From contig CAVQKF010000004.1 in assembly GCA_963712955.1 (NCBI GenBank), positions 186,001 through 250,000 on the forward strand: DNA of 64,000 nt, written 5' to 3'. Positions within the stretch are counted from its first letter, which is position 1, and each line of letters begins with the position of its first letter. Position numbers and translations under genes: made by a program. Below the pieces are notes generated by a model that had not been told where the DNA came from, did not search any database, and saw only the letters and a list, made by a program, of their open reading frames with translations. Of the stretch, positions 58,269 through 64,000 are shown piece by piece. The DNA is from DATFVJ01 sp963712955 (GTDB taxonomy: Bacteria > Actinomycetota > Actinomycetes > Streptosporangiales > Streptosporangiaceae).

Positions 58269-58541
58269 ATGCGGTTACGGCTGGCGCCGGTTGAGCTGTC
58301 GTTGCAGATCGCGGTCACGAATGGGGCCGGGGGTAAGATCGGCTGGAAAGTGCCTGGGCTGCGCGGTTCGTACACATCTGCGGCGGCACGGATGTCGGCG
58401 TTGCGGCTGGGGCCGGTGTGGCGGGAAGACGACGGCTCCTGCACGAGCGATGTCACCATCGCAGGCCAGGCGCGCAGTCACCACGTTTCGGGCCACGACG
58501 GACCGAGGAGGCCGGCTCGTAGGCGCCGTTCGCGATTGTGA
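58269..58541 (+). CDS. Trypco2-like domain protein (trypsin-co-occurring domain), possibly N-truncated
   Basis: From ATG 58269: MRLRLAPVELSLQIAVTNGA, then GGKIGWKVPGLRGSYTSAAAR. It has the order of the Trypco2 domain (RLGPVELELQVAVT...GGKIxFWVVxLGxxGS...STHxLxLxL), as I recall it. The N-terminal helix normally present is not found in frame; upstream sequence (GAGGAGG at 58247-58253) could be an RBS, but the spacing is long. The tail (REDDGSCTSDVTIAGQARS) is unrelated. It directly precedes the trypsin-NTPase-Sel1 gene, the context in which Trypco2 is known. Confidence 0.5.
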   Translation: MRLRLAPVELSLQIAVTNGAGGKIGWKVPGLRGSYTSAAARMSALRLGPVWREDDGSCTSDVTIAGQARSHHVSGHDGPRRPARRRRSRL

Positions 58542-58553
58542 GGCAGCAGACTC

Positions 58554-61500
58554 GTGGGCAGCGGGGAAAGTTGGGGCGGTATCCCGTCTCAGCGGGTGGT
58601 GGCGGTGGTGGCCCACCTCGGCACCGGGCGAGTGCAGATCGGTTCCGGTTACCTGATCACTGAGCACCGGGTCCTCACCGCCCGGCATTGCACGGTGGAC
58701 AAGAGGACCGGTCGGCCGGCCCGGTTGCTGCGAGTGGTGCGCTGGTCCGACGGGGCGCAGGCGCATGCCACGTCGTCTGCCGCCGCATCGGATGTGGTGG
58801 TGCTCACGGTTGACGAGGACCCCGCGTGGGTGGTGCCGGCTGCCCTGGAACCGCCCCGGTTCGGGCGGGTGGATCGCAGCCGCTCGGGGGAACTGCGCGA
58901 TTGCGGGGCGGTGGGTTTCCCGCTGTGGCAGCTCGACGCGGGGGACAAGCAGCGCAACGCTGCCGAGTTGCACGGCACGATCCGGATGACCGAGGACGTC
59001 GAGTCGGGGTTTCTGGTGATGCGCGATCCGCGGCTTGACGATGTCGCCGTTCCCGATACCGTCACGACCGGGGACCGTGCCGCTGGGTCGCCGTGGGGTG
59101 GTCTGCCCGGCGCGCTTGTGTTCTATCAGGGCATCGCACTCGGAGTGGTCATGGAGCATCACCCAAGGCAGGGCCGTTCGGCGATCACCATTCTGCCGGT
59201 GGAACGGTTCGCGGCGGTGCCTGCAGGCAGTGACCCTGAAACCAGGGCGGTGGCTGCGGCGCTCGGTCTTCCCTCCGCGGATGAGCTGCCGGTGGCCGGG
59301 GAACGGCCGGTGGCCGGGGAACGGCCGGCGGCAGCGGATGAGCTGCTGGTGGCGGGGGAACGGCCGGTGGCCGGGGAACCGCTGGCGGCAGCGGATGAGC
59401 TGCCGGTGGCCGGGGAACGGCCGGTGGCCGGGGAACGGCCGGCGGCAGCGGATGAGCTGCCGGTGGCCGGGGAACCGCCCCTGGCCGGGGAAGCGCCGCT
59501 GGCCGGGCTTGTCGACCTACTGGTCCACGGTCGGCTGCCGCGGGTAGCCGAGCTCGACCCGTACACGCTCGGTGCGACCCCGTCCGGGTTTGGCAACGCG
59601 GAAACCTACGGGCAGCGGGATGAGTATGTCCGGCGCACAAAGGATGAGCCGCTGACCACAGCACTGCGCCCCGGCCGGATGGTGGTGCTGGTCGGGCCGT
59701 CGAAGGTGGGCAAGACCCGCACCATCTTTGAGGTCGTGCGCGGGCATGACCGCTGGCGCGGTGCCCTTGTGGCCGCCCCGGTGCCGCGGTCGCTTGATCA
59801 GTTGGCCGGCCATCCCGCGCTCAGCGGCGCCGGCCCGCTGGTGATCTGGCTGGACGATCTGCCGCGTTTCCTGCCGCCGGCCGCAGATCTGTCCCTTGCC
59901 ACCATCTCCCGCCTGGTCGATCGGCCAGGGCCGACCGTGCTGCTCGCCACGCTTCGCGCCGAGCAGCGGGAACAGTTGCTCGGCCACGAAGGCGAGCTGA
60001 CGCGGGAGGTGCGGATGGTGCTCGACCAGGCGGTCTCGATCGAGCTAGCGAGCACCCGGGAGGATCCGGATGAGCAGGCCCGGGCCGCGGCGGTATACCC
60101 GCAGGTCGGCTCGCGGGGTGAAGGTTTGGCCGAGATGGTGTCCGGCGCGCTGGAACTGCAGCGGCGGTACCGCGACGCGGCAACCGCCAACCCCCTGTTG
60201 CATACCCTTGTGCGGACCTGTGTCGACTGGGCGCGCTGCGGACTGGCGCGGCCGATCGCGGAGCCGGACCTGGTCGCCATCGCCCGCGATACCTTAAAGG
60301 AGAACCGCCCCGACCTCGACCCGCGCGACGACGAGCTGGACGAGGCGCTCGTCCTCGCACGTAAGGAAGTTGCGGGTGGGGGCCAGGTCGCCCTGCTCCG
60401 CACTCACCGGTCGCCAGGGCGGTCCCGCGGATACGAGGCGTTCGACTACCTGGTGGCCGCCGACGACGGTCAGGGCGGCGAGAGCGCCCGGCCAGTGGCA
60501 GAAGCGACCTGGCGGTGTTTCCTGGATCGTGCGACTGATGAGGATGCGTTCTCCATCGGCATCGCCGCCTACCAGCGCGACAATGTGTCAGTCGCCGTGG
60601 CGGCGACCCGCCGGGCCGCCGAGGCGGGGGACGCAGGCGCGCAGTACGTCCTTGGGGTGCTGCTCGCTGACCGGCTGGACCCGCCGGAGCTGGCCGAGGC
60701 CCGCGCCTGGTGGACCCGGGCCGCCCAAGCCGGGGACACCGGCGCCCAGTACGGCCTCGGGGTCCTGCTTGCCACCGGCGCGGACCCGCCGGAGCTGGCC
60801 GAGGCCCGCACCTGGTACACGCGGGCTGCCGAGGCCGGGGACACCCGCGCGCAGTACGGCCTCGGGGTGCTGCTTGCCACGATCCTGGACCCGCCGGAGC
60901 TGGCCGAGGCCCGCATCTGGTGGACCCGGGCGGCCGAGGCGGGGGACGCAGGCGCGCAGTACGTCCTTGGGGTGCTGCTCGCTGACCGGCTGGACCCGCC
61001 GGAGCTGGCCGAGGCCCGCAGCTGGTACACCCGGGCCGCGGGGGCCGGGCACACCGGCGCTCTGTACGACCTCGGGCTGCTGCTCGCTGACCGGGTGGAG
61101 CCGCCGGACCTGGGCGAGGCGCGTAGCTGGTGGACCCGGGCGGCCGAGGCCGGGGACGCAGGCGCGCAGTACGGCCTGGGGGTGCTGCTTGCTGACCGGA
61201 TGGACCCGCCGGAGCTGGCCGAGGTACGCAGCTGGTGGACCCGGGCGGCCGGGGCCGGGCACACTGGCGCCCAGTACGGCCTCGGAGTGCTGCTTGTCAC
61301 CGCCGCGGACCCGCCGGAGCTGACCGAGGCTCGTAGCTGGTGGACCCGGGCGGCCGAGGCCGGGCACACTGGCGCCCAGTACGGCCTTGGGGTGCTGCTT
61401 GCCACCCTGCTGGACCCGCCGGCGCTGGCCGAGGCCCGCGCCTGGTTGACCCGGGCCGCCGAGACAGGGGACACCGGCGCCCAGTACCGCCTGGGGGTGC

Positions 61501-63404
61501 TGCTCGGCACCCGGCTGGACCCGCTGCAGCTGGCCGAGGCTCGTAGCTGGTGGACCCGGGCGGCCAAGGCCGGGCACACTGACGCCCAGTACGGCCTGGG
61601 AATGCTGCTTGCCACCGCTACGGACCCGCCGGAGCTGGCCGAGGCCCGCGCCTGGTTTACGCGGGCCGCCGAGGCGGGGCACACCGGCGCCCAGTACCGC
61701 CTCGGGCTGCTGCTCACTGACCGGCTGGATCCACCTCAGCTGGCCCAGGCCCGCACCTGGTACACACTGGCCGCCGAGGCGGGGCACACGAGCGCCCAGT
61801 ACCGCCTCGGGGTGCTGCTTGCCACGATCCTGGATCCGCCGGAGCTGGCCGAGGCCCGCGCCTGGTACACGCGGGCCGCCGAGGAGGGGCACATCGACGC
61901 CCAGTACAACCTCGGGGTGCTGCTTGCCACCGTCCTGGATCCGCCGGAGCTGGCCGAGGCCCGCGCCTGGTACACGCGGGCCGCCTGGGCGGGGCACGTC
62001 GACGCCCAGTACAACCTCGGGGTGCTGCTTGCCACCGTCCTGGAGCCGCCGGAGCTGGCCGAGGCCCGTGCCTGGTACACGCGGGCCGCCGACGCAGGGG
62101 ATACCGGGGCGCAGTACGGCCTCGGGCTGCTGCTCGCTGACCGGCTGGACCCGCCGGAGCTGGGCGAGGCCCGCGCCTGGTACACGCGGGCCGCCGGGGC
62201 CGGCTACACCGGCGCCCAGTACCGCCTCGGGCTGCTGCTCGCTGACCGGCTGGACCCGCCGGAGCTGGGCGAGGCCCGTGCCTGGTACACGCGGGCCGCC
62301 GAGGCGGGGGACACCGGCGCCCAGTACCGCCTCGGGCTGCTGCTCGAGGACCGGCTGGACCCGCCGGAGCTGGGCGAGGCCCGTGCCTGGTACACGCGGG
62401 CCGCCGAGGCGGGGCACACCGGCGCCCAGTACAACCTCGGGCTGCTGCTTGTCACCGCCGCGGACCCGCCGGAGCTGGCCGAGGCCCGTGCCTGGTACAC
62501 GCGGGCCGCCGAGGCGGGGCACACCGACGCCCAGTACAACCTCGGGGTGCTGCTTGCCACCGCTACGGACCCGCCGGAGCTGGCCGAGGCCCGCGCCTGG
62601 TTTACGCGGGCCGCCGAGGCGGGGGACACCGGCGCCCAGTACCGCCTCGGGTTGCTGCTCGAAGGCCGGCTGGACCCGCCGGAGCTGGGCGAGGCCCGTG
62701 CCTGGTACACGCGGGCCGCCGAGGCGGGGGACACCGGCGCCCAGTACCGCCTCGGGCTGCTGCTCGAAGGCCGGCTGGACCCGCCGGAGCTGGGCGAGGC
62801 CCGTGCCTGGTACACGCGGGCCGCCGAGGCCGGGCACATCGACGCACAGTACAACCTCGGGCTGCTGCTCGAAGGCCGGCTGGACCCGCCGGAGCTGGGC
62901 GAGGCGCGCGCCTGGTACACGCGGGCCGCCGAGACGGGGCACATCGACGCCCAGTACAACCTCGGGGTGCTGCTTGCCACCGCCGTGGACCCGCCGGAGC
63001 TGGCCGAGGCCCGCGCCTGGTACACGCGGGCCGCCGAGGCAGGGGACACCGGCGCACAGTACAACCTTGGGATGCTGCTTGCCACCCGGCTGGACCCGCC
63101 GGAGCTGGCCGAGGCCCGCGCCTGGTACACGCGGGCCGCCGAGGCGGGGGACACCGGCGCCCAGTACCGCCTCGGGCTGCTGCTTGCCGCCGCCGCGGAT
63201 CCGCCGGAGCTGGGCGAGGCCCGCAGCTGGTGGACCCGGGCCGCGGAGGCCGGGCACCTCAGCGCACAGTACAACCTCGGCCTGCTGCTCGCCACCCGGC
63301 TGGACCCGCCGGAACTTGCCGAGGCCCGCAGCTGGTGGACCCGGGCCGCCGAGGCCGGGCACGCCCGGTCCCGGGATGCGCTAGAGCAGGTCGGAGCTGC
63401 CTGA
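58554..63404 (+). CDS. Trypsin-like / P-loop NTPase / Sel1-repeat conflict-system protein (1616 aa)
   Basis: GTG start 12 nt after the Trypco2-like gene. Domains: (1) trypsin-like fold, about 10-225, with His45 (LTARHC) and Asp80 (ASDVVVLTV); the expected GGMSGA-type serine loop reads WGGLPGALVF, with Pro185 where Ser should be. (2) Linker about 243-320 of repeated VAGERPVAGERPAAADEL. (3) NTPase about 375-660: Walker A GPSKVGKT (about 382), Walker B LVIWLDDLPRF (about 427), ARTR-like Arg sensors, then a helical region with TLVRTCVDWARCG. (4) About 680-1610: roughly 26 Sel1-type units of 35 residues (LAEARAWYTRAAEAGDTGAQYRLGLLLADRLDPPE-like). This is the layout of NTP-dependent conflict proteins in which the repeat arm senses a ligand and the NTPase releases an effector. 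Predicted cytosolic; no signal peptide. It is probably antiviral or a self-defence device; not demonstrated. Confidence 0.8.
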   Translation: MGSGESWGGIPSQRVVAVVAHLGTGRVQIGSGYLITEHRVLTARHCTVDKRTGRPARLLRVVRWSDGAQAHATSSAAASDVVVLTVDEDPAWVVPAALEPPRFGRVDRSRSGELRDCGAVGFPLWQLDAGDKQRNAAELHGTIRMTEDVESGFLVMRDPRLDDVAVPDTVTTGDRAAGSPWGGLPGALVFYQGIALGVVMEHHPRQGRSAITILPVERFAAVPAGSDPETRAVAAALGLPSADELPVAGERPVAGERPAAADELLVAGERPVAGEPLAAADELPVAGERPVAGERPAAADELPVAGEPPLAGEAPLAGLVDLLVHGRLPRVAELDPYTLGATPSGFGNAETYGQRDEYVRRTKDEPLTTALRPGRMVVLVGPSKVGKTRTIFEVVRGHDRWRGALVAAPVPRSLDQLAGHPALSGAGPLVIWLDDLPRFLPPAADLSLATISRLVDRPGPTVLLATLRAEQREQLLGHEGELTREVRMVLDQAVSIELASTREDPDEQARAAAVYPQVGSRGEGLAEMVSGALELQRRYRDAATANPLLHTLVRTCVDWARCGLARPIAEPDLVAIARDTLKENRPDLDPRDDELDEALVLARKEVAGGGQVALLRTHRSPGRSRGYEAFDYLVAADDGQGGESARPVAEATWRCFLDRATDEDAFSIGIAAYQRDNVSVAVAATRRAAEAGDAGAQYVLGVLLADRLDPPELAEARAWWTRAAQAGDTGAQYGLGVLLATGADPPELAEARTWYTRAAEAGDTRAQYGLGVLLATILDPPELAEARIWWTRAAEAGDAGAQYVLGVLLADRLDPPELAEARSWYTRAAGAGHTGALYDLGLLLADRVEPPDLGEARSWWTRAAEAGDAGAQYGLGVLLADRMDPPELAEVRSWWTRAAGAGHTGAQYGLGVLLVTAADPPELTEARSWWTRAAEAGHTGAQYGLGVLLATLLDPPALAEARAWLTRAAETGDTGAQYRLGVLLGTRLDPLQLAEARSWWTRAAKAGHTDAQYGLGMLLATATDPPELAEARAWFTRAAEAGHTGAQYRLGLLLTDRLDPPQLAQARTWYTLAAEAGHTSAQYRLGVLLATILDPPELAEARAWYTRAAEEGHIDAQYNLGVLLATVLDPPELAEARAWYTRAAWAGHVDAQYNLGVLLATVLEPPELAEARAWYTRAADAGDTGAQYGLGLLLADRLDPPELGEARAWYTRAAGAGYTGAQYRLGLLLADRLDPPELGEARAWYTRAAEAGDTGAQYRLGLLLEDRLDPPELGEARAWYTRAAEAGHTGAQYNLGLLLVTAADPPELAEARAWYTRAAEAGHTDAQYNLGVLLATATDPPELAEARAWFTRAAEAGDTGAQYRLGLLLEGRLDPPELGEARAWYTRAAEAGDTGAQYRLGLLLEGRLDPPELGEARAWYTRAAEAGHIDAQYNLGLLLEGRLDPPELGEARAWYTRAAETGHIDAQYNLGVLLATAVDPPELAEARAWYTRAAEAGDTGAQYNLGMLLATRLDPPELAEARAWYTRAAEAGDTGAQYRLGLLLAAAADPPELGEARSWWTRAAEAGHLSAQYNLGLLLATRLDPPELAEARSWWTRAAEAGHARSRDALEQVGAA
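59277..59500 (+). repeat. Coding tandem repeats of the linker (VAGERP units)
   Basis: Repeated blocks GCCGGTGGCCGGGGAACGG and GCGGCAGCGGATGAGCTGCC, giving (V)AGERP and AADELP. Encodes a flexible linker between the protease-like and NTPase domains. Confidence 0.8.
60600..63393 (+). repeat. 105-bp tandem repeats encoding Sel1-like units
   Basis: About 26 consecutive 105-bp units of high mutual identity, each encoding 35 residues with A...W.TRAAEAG...AQY.LG.LL....DPPEL. Many adjacent units differ by only a few bases, especially between 62100 and 63200. Confidence 0.88.
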
Positions 63405-63862
63405 ACCGCCGGGTCCGCTGGTTCGGGTGTTTCCCGGGATGGCCTGCCACCACCCGTCCTGCGAGTGTGCAAGGACCGGCCCGCCCGCCCGAACGTCGCG
63501 TTGTGATCGGGTAGTGGGCGGCCTCGGCATCGGCCGCGTCCGTTCTCCGGGTCAGCCGCAACCAAGCGCGAGGTCGGTGGTGGCCGCGCCGGGCGGGCGT
63601 CAGCGGCGACCGCCTGCCGGACGGCCGGAGGGGGAAGCGGCCCAGGGGCCACTGGCATACGCGGCAGGGATTCAGGAAAACGCCGCGCCGAGTGTGAACC
63701 GCTTCGCTCATTTTCGTCGTACTTGCTTCAACTGCGCAGTGGGCGATGCCGAAGAGCAGACCGGCGGGTGATGACCCTCACCAAGGGCCAAAGCCACGCC
63801 GCCTCCGGTTCATGACCGGGCCAGGCACCTAAGGAGTGATCAGCCATGCTAGCCGCCCTGCA
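63405..63862. other. 458-nt region after the Sel1 gene
   Basis: Open frames on both strands lack protein motifs. AAGGAG at 63831-63836 is an RBS-like sequence. Confidence 0.4.
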
Positions 63863-64000
63863 ATGTCATCCGAGGCCACCAGCGTGCATCCCGCAGCGAC
63901 AGCCAGCCACACAAATGGCACGGAGGCGAGCAACGTGACAAACCATGCCGGCACCACCTCGAGCCACAGCCAGGACACGAATCAGCTGGGCCTGACATTC
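63863..64000 (+). CDS. Possible 3'-partial CDS at the right edge
   Basis: ATG 63863 opens MSSEATSVHPAATASHTNGT and continues EASNVTNHAGTTSSHSQDTNQLGLTF without a stop to the window end. Composition is Ser/Thr/His-rich and disordered. The RBS at 63831 fits an overlapping 31-codon frame from ATG 63846 better. Uncertain. Confidence 0.35.
   Translation, partial: MSSEATSVHPAATASHTNGTEASNVTNHAGTTSSHSQDTNQLGLTF

Noticed and set aside
60588..63362. 924-codon minus-strand open frame
   Set aside because: It is the antisense of the Sel1 repeat region; GC-rich codon bias leaves antisense frames open, and the plus strand has clear domains.
60600..63393. CRISPR-like direct repeats
   Set aside because: The units are contiguous, coding and in frame, with no spacers. 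The same holds for the ACP repeats at 23186.
1..64000. tRNA, rRNA or integrase genes near the TA island
   Set aside because: None could be recognised on either strand.

Overview
The window is high-GC DNA from an actinobacterium. The case rests on strong GC bias at third codon positions, a whiJ/bldB-type regulatory locus (XRE-DUF5753 plus DUF397 plus a HATPase anti-sigma-like protein), MmyB-type XRE regulators, a WS/DGAT acyltransferase, an Rpf-type muralytic enzyme, and many promoters that put the start codon 7-8 nt behind a -10 hexamer (leaderless mRNA). I would place it in or near Streptosporangiales-like lineages, but the sequence alone does not settle the order. No rRNA, tRNA or CRISPR array was seen.

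Positions 1-36 kb are an accessory, decaying zone. It opens with a 5'-partial protein, then a methyltransferase / XRE-cupin / TrxR-like oxidoreductase cluster whose coupled MFS gene is broken. From about 5.7 to 22.5 kb lies an island with eight toxin-antitoxin or TA-like pairs: Phd/RelE, four with a PIN-domain VapC, a BrnT-like/RHH pair with a frameshifted toxin, a DUF6036 nucleotidyltransferase pair, and an unnamed two-gene module X-Y. A dispersed repeat of about 90-150 bp, with a hairpin-forming right end, sits between these modules. In the array F-vapBC-C-vapBC-D-XY-E, three consecutive two-gene modules each lie between two copies. Another copy abuts a broken Wadjet jetA (DUF2397) remnant. 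The island also holds two mirror-image, differently damaged copies of an XRE-ADH-DUF2255 locus and fragments of MFS, SDR, DUF4338, DUF2637 and P-loop NTPase genes.

From 22.6 to 26.2 kb are remnants of a PUFA/polyketide-synthase-type locus: an acyltransferase with tandem ACP-like domains built from near-identical 303-bp repeats, and a broken acyl-CoA dehydrogenase. From 26.4 to 36.1 kb come WS/DGAT, the whiJ-like regulatory locus, a SEC-C protein, and a junction where a TetR gene and a glycosyltransferase gene are both cut.

Positions 36-58 kb look more like ordinary genome: NYN/OST-HTH protein, secreted carboxylesterase, secreted proteins, DedA-like protein, LysM-Rpf protein, GH25 lysozyme, hoxX (frameshifted), a small P-loop kinase, a glycogen synthase-GH57 pair, and a polyhydroxyalkanoate cluster (phaC, phasin, XRE regulator). 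An IS200/IS605 remnant and DksA/TraR-like and unknown genes follow.

Positions 58.2-63.4 kb hold a 1616-residue trypsin-like / P-loop NTPase / Sel1-repeat protein preceded by a Trypco2-like small protein. This is the architecture of NTP-dependent biological conflict systems. About 26 nearly identical 35-residue Sel1 units suggest recent expansion, and the protease serine appears to be proline.

Many genes carry single frameshifts. Real decay is the simplest reading in the accessory zone, but sequencing indels cannot be excluded from the sequence alone.
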